From an uncultured Oscillospiraceae bacterium (GTDB taxonomy: Bacteria > Bacillota > Clostridia > Oscillospirales > Oscillospiraceae): a DNA stretch of 19,545 nucleotides. Shown piece by piece: positions 6,824 to 13,571 of the stretch. Positions within the stretch are counted from its first letter, which is position 1. Each line of letters begins with the position of its first letter. The DNA lies in contig CAJUQD010000050.1 of the NCBI GenBank assembly GCA_910588105.1, forward strand, positions 1-19,545, written 5' to 3'. The notes below the pieces were generated by a model. It had not been told where the DNA came from. It did not search any database and was given only the letters and a program-made list of their open reading frames with translations. The translations under genes were made by a program, and so were the position numbers.

Positions 6824-8482
6824 ATGAGCGATTTTGAACAAAAGATTTTTGCCGCGGTTGGCCAGGCCTTCCAGGAGGTCTACGGCCTAGAGCCCAGCCC
6901 CGATGTGCTGACGGTGGAGGTTCCCCGTGACCCCAAGCTGGGCGACTACGCCACCGGCGCGGCTATGAAGCTGGCCAAGACGCTGCACAAGAGCCCCATG
7001 GACATCGCCGCGCCCATTGTGGACAAGCTCAAGGAGCTGCTGCCCGAGGCCGAGTCCATCACCGTGGCCAAGCCCGGCTTCATCAACTTCAAGCTGAAGA
7101 GCGGCGCCTTGGCCGCACTCATCAACCAGATCCTGGATGCCGGGGACGACTACGGCAAAAACACCTCCGGCGACGGGGTGCACATCCTGGTGGAGTGGGT
7201 GTCTGCCAACCCCACCGGCGATTTGCACTGCGGCCACGCCCGGGGCGCGGCCTGGGGGGACGCCATCTGCCGCCTGCTGGAAAAGAGCGGCTATGACGTG
7301 CTGCGGGAGTTCTATGTCAACGACGCGGGCAACCAGATCGTCATGCTGGGCGAGTCGCTGATCTCCCGGTATTTCGAGCATTTCGGCAAGGAGTACCCCC
7401 TGCCCGACAACGGCTACCACGCCGACGATGTGAAGCAGATCGCCATTGATATCGCCCAGCAGGACGGGGACAAGTGGCTGGACGCCGACCCCAAGGAGCG
7501 CCTGGAGTACTTCATGCTGGAGGGCAAAACCCGGGAGCTGAAGAAGATTGAGAAGGATCTGGAGCTCTACCGGGTGCACATGCAGTCCTGGATTCATGAG
7601 ACTTTCTTCTATGAGAACAATATGGAGCGCATCAACGCTTGTCTCAAGCGGATGGACGAGCTGGGGCTGCTGTATGAGCAGGACGGGGCCCTCTGGCTGA
7701 AGAGTACCAACTATGGCGATGACAAGGACCGGGTCCTGCGCAAAAGCGACGGCACCCTGTCCTACCTCACCCCCGATATTGCCAACCACGTCTATAAGGT
7801 GGAGCGGGGCTATCCCGTGATGGTGAACCTGTGGGGCGCCGACCACCACTCCTATATCACCCGGATGCAGGCCGCCCTCACCGCCCTAGGCTATCCCAAG
7901 GGATCGCTGTCGGTGGACATTATCCAGATGGTGCGCATGGTGGAAAACGGCGTAGAGGTCAAAATGTCCAAGCGTACCGGCAACGCCATCACCCTGCGGG
8001 AGCTGTGCGAGGACGTGGGTGTGGACGCCGCCCGGTGGTTCTTCGTGTCCAAGGATATCTCTTCCCAGATGGACTTCGATATGAAGCAGGCCGCCGCCAA
8101 GGACAACGACAACCCCGTGTACTACGCCCAGTACGCCCACTCCCGTATGTGCTCTATCCTGAAGAACAAGGATATCCCTGCCTTCCGCCGGGAGGAGAGC
8201 TATGACCGCCTCACCGACGAGAAGGAGCTCCAGCTGCTCAAGATGATGGGAGAGTTCCCCGCCACCGTGGCCAAGGCCGCCAAGGTACGCAAGCCAAACC
8301 TTATCGCCGACTATATCCTGTCGCTGGTGAAGCTGTACCATAGCTACTACAACGTCTCCCGGGTGAACAACCCCGACGACCCGGAGCTGACCAACCAGCG
8401 GCTTGGCTTGGTGAAGGCACTGAAGGTAACCCTGCGCAACGCCCTGGACCTGCTGGGCGTTACCGCGCCCGAGTCCATGTGA
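6824..8482 (+). CDS. argS: Arginyl-tRNA synthetase
   Basis: Class I aminoacyl-tRNA synthetase that charges tRNA-Arg. At 552 residues it has the usual length. The N-terminal Add-1 type domain (about 1-90) leads to the HIGH-type motif HCGH at 135-138 inside PTGDLHCGHARGA, and the KMSK motif is KMSKR at 380-384. The C-terminal anticodon-binding DALR domain follows (NNPDDPELTNQRLGLVKALKVTLRNALDLLGV). The start ATG has ACGGAGG about 10 nt upstream. It sits 24 bp after argR, so synthetase and arginine repressor are probably co-expressed, with the arginine-degrading operon just upstream. Confidence 0.97.
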   Translation: MSDFEQKIFAAVGQAFQEVYGLEPSPDVLTVEVPRDPKLGDYATGAAMKLAKTLHKSPMDIAAPIVDKLKELLPEAESITVAKPGFINFKLKSGALAALINQILDAGDDYGKNTSGDGVHILVEWVSANPTGDLHCGHARGAAWGDAICRLLEKSGYDVLREFYVNDAGNQIVMLGESLISRYFEHFGKEYPLPDNGYHADDVKQIAIDIAQQDGDKWLDADPKERLEYFMLEGKTRELKKIEKDLELYRVHMQSWIHETFFYENNMERINACLKRMDELGLLYEQDGALWLKSTNYGDDKDRVLRKSDGTLSYLTPDIANHVYKVERGYPVMVNLWGADHHSYITRMQAALTALGYPKGSLSVDIIQMVRMVENGVEVKMSKRTGNAITLRELCEDVGVDAARWFFVSKDISSQMDFDMKQAAAKDNDNPVYYAQYAHSRMCSILKNKDIPAFRREESYDRLTDEKELQLLKMMGEFPATVAKAAKVRKPNLIADYILSLVKLYHSYYNVSRVNNPDDPELTNQRLGLVKALKVTLRNALDLLGVTAPESM

Positions 8483-8491
8483 TAAAAATGG

Positions 8492-8531
8492 AAAGAGGGC
8501 AGGGCGAATCATTTGCCCTGCCTCTTTCTGT
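8492..8531 (+). terminator. Terminator of argR-argS
   Basis: Stem AAAGAGGGCAGGGC (8492-8505) pairs with GCCCTGCCTCTTT (8515-8527), with one bulged G and a 9-nt loop, then CTGTTGT. It begins 10 bp after the argS stop. The 89 bp between it and the next hairpin hold no feature I can recognise. Confidence 0.75.
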
Positions 8532-8616
8532 TGTCCCGGGAAAATATGCGGTCGATATTCTTTGTGCCGCGCAGGGGCGGCTTTGCCGGCCCGAGCATCC
8601 AAATCATCCACGGATT

Positions 8617-8659
8617 CCAAAAAAGGAAGGGCCAGTTAAACCGGCCCTTCCTTTTTTGG
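8617..8659. terminator. Bidirectional terminator abutting tRNA-Gly
   Basis: A perfect 17-bp inverted repeat: CCAAAAAAGGAAGGGCC (8617-8633) and GGCCCTTCCTTTTTTGG (8643-8659) with a 9-nt loop. Both strands read a GC-rich stem followed by six T residues, so it can stop argS read-through and the minus-strand tRNA transcript. Its right arm includes the encoded CCA end of the tRNA. Confidence 0.9.
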
Positions 8660-8732
8660 AGCGAGTGACGAGGCTCGAACTCGCTACCTCCACCTTGGCA
8701 AGGTGGCGCTCTACCAGATGAGCTACACTCGC
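8657..8732 (-). tRNA. tRNA-Gly: tRNA-Gly(GCC)
   Basis: The minus strand folds as a full cloverleaf: acceptor GCGAGTG / CACTCGC (7 bp), D arm GCTC...GAGC, anticodon stem CCACC / GGTGG around the loop TTGCCAA (anticodon GCC, reading GGC/GGU glycine codons), variable AGGTA, T arm GCGAG-TTCGAGC-CTCGT. The discriminator is U, as usual for bacterial tRNA-Gly, and CCA is encoded (8657-8659). It is a single tRNA with its own promoter and terminator, not part of an array. Confidence 0.96.
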
Positions 8733-8745
8733 ATGAACAAGGGAG

Positions 8746-8774
8746 ATTGTAACAGGAAAACCCCCGCTTGTCAA
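8746..8774 (-). promoter_or_regulatory. Promoter of tRNA-Gly
   Basis: On the minus strand TTGACA (8769-8774) and TACAAT (8746-8751) are exactly 17 bp apart, a near-perfect housekeeping promoter. The start site would be about 6-8 nt before the mature tRNA 5' end at 8732. Confidence 0.88.
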
Positions 8775-8841
8775 GGGGGAAATCAAAAATTTCTTCCACA
8801 ACCTCCGTTGCGGAATTCACAAACTGTTCACACCCGCCCCC

Positions 8842-8869
8842 TTGACATTTTCCGGCGGCGGAGTAAAAT
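8842..8869 (+). promoter_or_regulatory. Promoter of the marR-ABC operon
   Basis: TTGACA (8842-8847) and TAAAAT (8864-8869) with 16-bp spacing. RNA would start near 8876, at the edge of the palindromic operator, a good layout for repression by the first gene product. Confidence 0.75.
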
Positions 8870-8873
8870 AATA

Positions 8874-8903
8874 CGCACACTAATCATTCGTGTGCGAACG
8901 ATT
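8874..8903 (+). promoter_or_regulatory. Probable MarR operator (two overlapping dyads)
   Basis: Two inverted repeats overlap at the predicted transcription start. The first is AATCATTCG-TGTG-CGAACGATT (8882-8903), 9-bp arms with one mismatch, centred on 8892/8893; it has the 'TTCG...CGAA' look and roughly 20-bp size of MarR-family operators. The second is a perfect CGCACAC (8874-8880) with GTGTGCG (8890-8896). The position between -10 and the Shine-Dalgarno site fits autorepression. Binding itself is inferred. Confidence 0.6.
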
Positions 8904-8916
8904 CGGAGGGATTTCT

Positions 8917-9435
8917 ATGGGCAGCCAGACCGGCATCCTGCTCCAGCAGCTCATGCGCGCCCACCACAATGCCTGCATGGCGGCGCTGGCCCGCCGTGGG
9001 GTGCGGGACGTGGGCTCCCCCCGGCTGCTGTGGGAGCTTTCCACCTATTCGGACGACCCCGCCCGCGCCCCTACCCAGAAGGAGCTGGCCGACAAGCTCC
9101 ACAGTGCGCCACCCACGGTGGCCGCCTCGCTGAAGGTGCTGGAGCGGCAAGGCTATGTGGCCCGCCGCACCGACGAGAGGGACACCCGCCGCAACCGGGT
9201 GGCCATCACCCAAAAGGGGCGGGACGTCATCGCCCAGAGCATGGACGCCTTCCGGCAGGTGGAAGAGCATATGTACCACGGCTTCCCCCCGGAGGAGCGG
9301 GCGCTGGCGGACGGCCTTCTGTCCCGGATGCTGGAAAACCTGTACCAGATCGGCGGCGACAGACGGTGCGACCCGCCCCCCGACCCCCTGGGTCCGGCGC
9401 CCCCGCCGCCTGGGCCCTCCCACGACCCATTTTGA
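8917..9435 (+). CDS. MarR-family transcriptional regulator
   Basis: A 172-residue winged-helix repressor, presumably of its own operon with the downstream ABC exporter. The HTH region PTQKELADKL...TVAASLKVLERQGYV spans about 52-83, followed by the wing with the MarR hallmark DERDTRRNRVAIT at 86-98. After the dimerisation helices the C-terminus is unusual: a Pro/Gly-rich tail (about 152-172) with little structure. ATG 8917 was chosen because GGAGGG lies 6 nt before it; an in-frame GTG at 8890 lies inside the operator. The stop is 15 bp before the first ABC gene. The inducing compound cannot be told from sequence. Confidence 0.9.
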   Translation: MGSQTGILLQQLMRAHHNACMAALARRGVRDVGSPRLLWELSTYSDDPARAPTQKELADKLHSAPPTVAASLKVLERQGYVARRTDERDTRRNRVAITQKGRDVIAQSMDAFRQVEEHMYHGFPPEERALADGLLSRMLENLYQIGGDRRCDPPPDPLGPAPPPPGPSHDPF

Positions 9436-9450
9436 AAGGAAGTGTGATCT

Positions 9451-11187
9451 TTGCTAAAACGCCTTGCGTCCTATCTCATGGGCTATCAGGGCTATGCCGC
9501 CGCCTCCCCCCTGCTGGTGGTGCTGGAGACGGCCTGCGAGCTGATCCTCCCCCTGCTCATGGCCCGGATCATCAACCAGGGCATTGAGGGAAACAACATG
9601 ACGGTGATCTGGCAGTCCGGCGCACTGATGGTGGCGGTGGCCCTCATCGCCACAGTGGTGGGCGGGTACGCCGCCCGGTGCGCCGCCTTTGCCGCCCAGG
9701 GCCTGGGTGCGAACCTGCGGCGGGCGGAGTTTGAAAAAATCGCGTCTTTCTCCTTCGCGGACATCGACCGATTCTCCTCTTCCTCCCTCATCACCCGCCT
9801 CACCAACGACCTGACTAATATCCAGAATGTGGCCATTATGTGCCTGCGTGTCCTCATCCGGGGCGTCACCATGACGGTAGCCAGCGTCATCCTCACCCTG
9901 GCCATCAGCCCCAAACTGGCGCTGGTGGTGTGCGTGGTGCTGCCCTTTATGGCCGTTGCCCTGGGCCTGCTGATGAAAATCTGCTTCCCCCTGTTTGAGA
10001 AGATGCAGAAAACCCTGGACCACCTCAATGAGACAGTGCAGGAAAACCTCATCGCCGTGCGGGTGGTGAAGTCCTACGTCCGGGAGGACCATGAGCGGCG
10101 GAAATTCATGGACGCCAACGACGGCTTTACTACCGCCGGGTTGAACGCGGTGCTGCGCATGGTGGCCATCCAGCCGGTGATGATGATCTGCTTCTCGGTG
10201 GCCACGGTGCTGGTGCTCTACAACGGCGGCAATATGGTGCTGGGGGGCGAGCTGGAGATCGGCTACCTCCAGACTGTCACCGGCTACATCATGCAGATCC
10301 TCATGTCCGCCATGATGATCGGCATGGCGGTGCTCCAATACACCCGGGCCCAGGCGTCCATCCGCCGAGTATTCGAGGTGCTGGACGCCCAAAGCGCCAT
10401 CACCGACGGCGGCGAAACCAGTCTGCCCGCCCCCCAGGGCAGGGTGGAATTCCGGGACGTGTCCTTCCGCTACCAGACCGAGGGGGCGGGGGAGGACGTG
10501 CTGAAGCACATCAATCTGACGGTGGAGCCAGGCGAGTTCGTGGCCATCGTGGGGGGCACTGGCACGGGCAAGTCCTCCCTGGTCAACCTGATCCCCCGGT
10601 TCTACGACGTACACAGCGGCAAGGTGCTGGTGGACGGGCTGGACGTGCGGGACTACCCCCTGGACGGCTTGCGGGGCCGGATCGGCATGGTGCTGCAAAA
10701 CAACGTGCTCTTCTCCGGCACCATCCGGGAGAACCTGCTCTGGGGCAATGAAAACGCCACGGAGGAGGAGCTTATCCAGGCGGCCAAGGACGCCCAGGCC
10801 TATGACTTCATCATGTCCTTCCCCGAGGGCTTTGACACCTACCTGGAACAGGGGGGCGTGAACGTGTCCGGCGGGCAGAAGCAGCGCCTTTGCATCGCCC
10901 GGGCCATGGTGCGCAAGCCCGCCGTCCTCATACTGGACGACTCGACCTCCGCCGTGGACTCGGCTACCGAGGGACGCATCCGGGAATCCTTCCGGCAAAA
11001 CCTCAAGGGCACCACCGTCATCATCATTGCCCAACGCATCAGCTCCGTGCAGTACGCCGACAAAATCGTGGTGCTGGACGAAGGCACGGTGGCCGACGTG
11101 GGCGCCCACAGCGAGCTGATGGAGCGCAGCCCCATTTACCGTGAAATCTATGATTCCCAGCAGGAAGGGGGCGGGGACAATGGCTGA
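9451..11187 (+). CDS. ABC exporter half-transporter, degenerate-site subunit
   Basis: A 578-residue type IV ABC half-transporter: six membrane segments in residues ~1-310, then a nucleotide-binding domain. Walker A is GGTGTGKS at about 368-375 and the signature motif is VSGGQ. The residue after Walker B is Asp (LILDDS, Asp497) in place of the catalytic Glu, and the switch His is Gln (IIAQR, Gln528). These are the known marks of the degenerate-site subunit of heterodimeric exporters such as TM287/288, BmrCD and LmrCD. It therefore must pair with the next gene, which has the intact residues. Start TTG 9451 has AAAGGAAG about 8 nt upstream. The 3' end overlaps the next gene by 8 bp. Substrate unknown; MarR control suggests a toxic compound. 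Confidence 0.92.
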   Translation: MLKRLASYLMGYQGYAAASPLLVVLETACELILPLLMARIINQGIEGNNMTVIWQSGALMVAVALIATVVGGYAARCAAFAAQGLGANLRRAEFEKIASFSFADIDRFSSSSLITRLTNDLTNIQNVAIMCLRVLIRGVTMTVASVILTLAISPKLALVVCVVLPFMAVALGLLMKICFPLFEKMQKTLDHLNETVQENLIAVRVVKSYVREDHERRKFMDANDGFTTAGLNAVLRMVAIQPVMMICFSVATVLVLYNGGNMVLGGELEIGYLQTVTGYIMQILMSAMMIGMAVLQYTRAQASIRRVFEVLDAQSAITDGGETSLPAPQGRVEFRDVSFRYQTEGAGEDVLKHINLTVEPGEFVAIVGGTGTGKSSLVNLIPRFYDVHSGKVLVDGLDVRDYPLDGLRGRIGMVLQNNVLFSGTIRENLLWGNENATEEELIQAAKDAQAYDFIMSFPEGFDTYLEQGGVNVSGGQKQRLCIARAMVRKPAVLILDDSTSAVDSATEGRIRESFRQNLKGTTVIIIAQRISSVQYADKIVVLDEGTVADVGAHSELMERSPIYREIYDSQQEGGGDNG

Positions 11188-13384
11188 GAACAGGAAACCC
11201 CACGGCGGCGGCCACGGCCCCCACGGGGGGCCCCGGGGCGGCTTTGGCAAGCCCAAGGATCTGCGCCGCACCGCCCTGCGCACCATGGGCTATATCCTCA
11301 ACCGTCCCGCACTGCTTGTGGCGGCGCTGGTGTGCGTGGCGGTATCCGCCCTTTTGGGCGTGGCGGCCACCTACCTGCAAAAACCCATTATCGACAACAT
11401 CACCCTGGCCTTCAAGGCGGGCCAGGCCCAGCTGCCCGGCCTGCTGGCCGCCTGCCTCCAGCTCATGGGCGTTTACCTGCTGGCCGCGGCTTGCTCCTAT
11501 GTCCAGGCCAACCTTATGGCCCAGCTGGCCCAGAAGGGCTGCAACCGCCTGCGCCGGGAGCTGTTTGACAAGCTCCAGGAGCTCCCCCTGGGTTTCTTCG
11601 ACGCCCACACCCACGGCGAGCTGATGAGCCGCTTCACCAACGACGCGGACAACGTGCAGATGGCTCTGGAGCAGTCGGTGGTGTCGCTCCTCTCCAGCGC
11701 CATCACCTTTGTGGGGGTGGTGGCCATGATGGTGTCCCTGTCCCCGCTGCTGTTTCTGGCCTCCCTAGTGATGCTGGGATGCGTGACGGCGGTATTCCTG
11801 GTGTTCGGCAAGCGCAGCCGGAAGTTCTACGCCCAGCAGCAGGCCGCCCTGGGGGCGGTAAACGGCAATATCCAGGAAATGATCGAGGGGATGAAGGTAG
11901 TCAAGGCCTTCAACCACGAGGAGCAGGCCAAGGCGCAGTTCAGCGGCCTCAACGAGGACTACCGCGCCGCCGCCAGTGAGGCTGGGTTCTACTCCTCCGC
12001 CATCATGCCCGTGGCCTCCAACCTGACCAATATCGGCTACGCCGTCACCGCCGTGCTGGGGGGCATCCTGGCCATGGGCGGGGGAGGGAGCGCCGGCTTC
12101 ACCCTGGGCTCGCTGGTGATCTATCTGCAATACAACCGGCAGGTCACCCAGCCCGTCAACCAGATTTCCATGCAGATGACCTCCCTGCTGTCCGCCATGG
12201 CGGGGGCAGAGCGCATCTTTGCCGTCATGGACGCCCAGCCCGAGGTGGACCGGGGCAAGATCACCCTGGTTCCGGTGGAAAAAGACGCCAACGGCTCCCT
12301 GTCCAAATTCAGCGGCCAGGGCAGGCCCAAAAACTGGGCCTGGAAGGTGCCCCGCGGCTGCGCCCTCTCCCTGGTGCCCGTGTCTGTGGGGGAGGACGAG
12401 ACCCTCCGGGAGCTGGGCCAGGCGGACGAGGAAAACGGCGCCCTCAAGCTGCTCCCCCCGGGACAGGACTCCAAAACCGGGCTGTGGGTGCGGCTGGAGG
12501 CGGACGGGGGCCTCACCCCCCTCACCCTGGAGGAAATGGCCTCCCACGGCTGGGCCTGGAAGTACCCCGGCCCTGACGGGGAGATGGGCCTGCACCTGAT
12601 CCGGGGGGCGGTGCGCAACGTCCCCGGCGAGGAATTTTGCTACACCGAGCTTCGCGGTGCGGTGCGGCTCAGCCAGGTGGACTTCTCCTATGTGGAGGGC
12701 AAGCGGATTCTGAAGGAGGTCACCGTCTACGCCAACCCGGGGCAGAAGATCGCCTTTGTGGGCTCCACCGGGGCGGGCAAAACCACCGTCACCAACCTTA
12801 TCAACCGCTTTTATGAAATCCAGGGGGGGCTTATCACCTGCGACGGCATCGACGTGCGGGACATTGAGAAGTACTCCCTGCGGCTGAGCCAGGGCGCGGT
12901 GCTCCAGGACACCCACCTGTTCACCGGCACGGTGATGGACAACATCCGCTACGGCCGGCTGGACGCCACCGACGAGGAGTGCATAGCCGCCGCCAAGACG
13001 GCCAACGCCGACGGCTTCATCCGCCGCCTGCCCGAGGGCTACCAAACGATGCTCACCGGCGACGGGGCCAACCTGTCCCAGGGCCAGCGGCAGCTTTTGT
13101 CCATCGCCCGGGCGGCGGTGAAGGACCCGCCCATCATGGTGCTGGACGAGGCCACCTCCTCCATCGACACCCGCACCGAGCAGCATATACAGCAGGGCAT
13201 GGACGCGCTGATGGACGGGCGCACCGTGTTTGTCATCGCCCACCGATTGTCCACCGTGCGCAACGCGGACTGTATCGTGGTCATCGAGGGGGGCCAAATC
13301 ATGGAGAAGGGCAGTCACGCCCAGCTCATGGAGGAGCAGGGACGGTATTACCAGCTCTACACCGGGCAATTCGAGCTGGATTAG
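11180..13384 (+). CDS. ABC exporter half-transporter, catalytic subunit with large insert
   Basis: The partner half-transporter, 734 residues against about 600 for the family. A Gly/His-rich N-terminus (HGGGHGPHGGPRGG) precedes six membrane segments. The nucleotide-binding domain starts near 490: Walker A GSTGAGKT at 528-535, Walker B with intact catalytic Glu (LDEATSS, Glu657), switch His688 (AHR), and the altered signature LSQGQ at 632-636, which completes the degenerate site with the first subunit. Between the two domains lies an extra segment, about residues 360-488, with two WAWK motifs (386-389 and 458-461) and two LVPV motifs (363-366, 398-401). ATG 11180 was chosen over ATG 11141 because it gives an 8-bp overlap with the upstream stop and has AGGAAGGGG upstream. 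Confidence 0.9.
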   Translation: MAENRKPHGGGHGPHGGPRGGFGKPKDLRRTALRTMGYILNRPALLVAALVCVAVSALLGVAATYLQKPIIDNITLAFKAGQAQLPGLLAACLQLMGVYLLAAACSYVQANLMAQLAQKGCNRLRRELFDKLQELPLGFFDAHTHGELMSRFTNDADNVQMALEQSVVSLLSSAITFVGVVAMMVSLSPLLFLASLVMLGCVTAVFLVFGKRSRKFYAQQQAALGAVNGNIQEMIEGMKVVKAFNHEEQAKAQFSGLNEDYRAAASEAGFYSSAIMPVASNLTNIGYAVTAVLGGILAMGGGGSAGFTLGSLVIYLQYNRQVTQPVNQISMQMTSLLSAMAGAERIFAVMDAQPEVDRGKITLVPVEKDANGSLSKFSGQGRPKNWAWKVPRGCALSLVPVSVGEDETLRELGQADEENGALKLLPPGQDSKTGLWVRLEADGGLTPLTLEEMASHGWAWKYPGPDGEMGLHLIRGAVRNVPGEEFCYTELRGAVRLSQVDFSYVEGKRILKEVTVYANPGQKIAFVGSTGAGKTTVTNLINRFYEIQGGLITCDGIDVRDIEKYSLRLSQGAVLQDTHLFTGTVMDNIRYGRLDATDEECIAAAKTANADGFIRRLPEGYQTMLTGDGANLSQGQRQLLSIARAAVKDPPIMVLDEATSSIDTRTEQHIQQGMDALMDGRTVFVIAHRLSTVRNADCIVVIEGGQIMEKGSHAQLMEEQGRYYQLYTGQFELD

Positions 13385-13492
13385 AAGCGCGGAGCGCCCG
13401 GGAGCAGGCGGCTAAGACACGGAGCGGAGTGGACGGCTTTTCGGCCCGCAGGGCCGGAAAACGGCGCGCGCAGCCGCAGTGGCTTTTCCGGC
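13377..13492. repeat. GC-rich post-stop element, copy A
   Basis: Starts at the stop codon of the second ABC gene with CTGGATTAGAAGCGCGGAG and shows loosely repeated GCGGAG/CGGAGCGGAG blocks, then a palindrome GCCGGAAAA (13453-13461) / TTTTCCGGC (13484-13492). The opening is nearly identical to the sequence at the stop codon of gpr (16293-16310), and later blocks (GGCC-CCGCAGG, TGGCTTTTC/TGGCTGTTTC) recur in the same order there. It is non-coding on both strands as far as I can see. Confidence 0.4.
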
Positions 13493-13497
13493 AACTT

Positions 13498-13537
13498 GAA
13501 GGGGAAGCACCCATCGGGGGCTTCCCCTTCCTCTTTT
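13498..13537 (+). terminator. Terminator of the marR-ABC operon
   Basis: Stem GAAGGGGAAGC (13498-13508) with GCTTCCCCTTC (13520-13530), an inner CCC/GGG pair, then CTCTTTTTG: a classic intrinsic terminator. Confidence 0.88.
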
Positions 13538-13541
13538 TGTA

Positions 13542-13550
13542 TGTTACAAT
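13542..13550 (+). promoter_or_regulatory. Extended -10 promoter of the WYL regulator gene
   Basis: TGTTACAAT (TGn plus TACAAT at 13545-13550) just after the upstream terminator. No good -35 is visible, because the terminator stem occupies that position. RNA would start near 13557, about 15-20 nt before the start codon. Confidence 0.55.
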
Positions 13551-13571
13551 GGAGAAAAGAGAGGGGGAGGG

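Noticed and set aside
8657..8740. tRNA-Gly as an integration site for a mobile element
   Set aside because: No integrase and no second copy of the tRNA 3' end are seen in the window; flanks are ordinary promoter and terminator.
9454..11286. Very long open frame on the minus strand (610 codons) opposite the first ABC gene
   Set aside because: It is the antisense shadow of a GC-rich gene; composition is His/Gly/Gln-rich with no domain, and no ribosome site. The same applies to 1051-2169, 2042-2932, 3166-4302, 6887-7849 and 11765-13369 on the minus strand.
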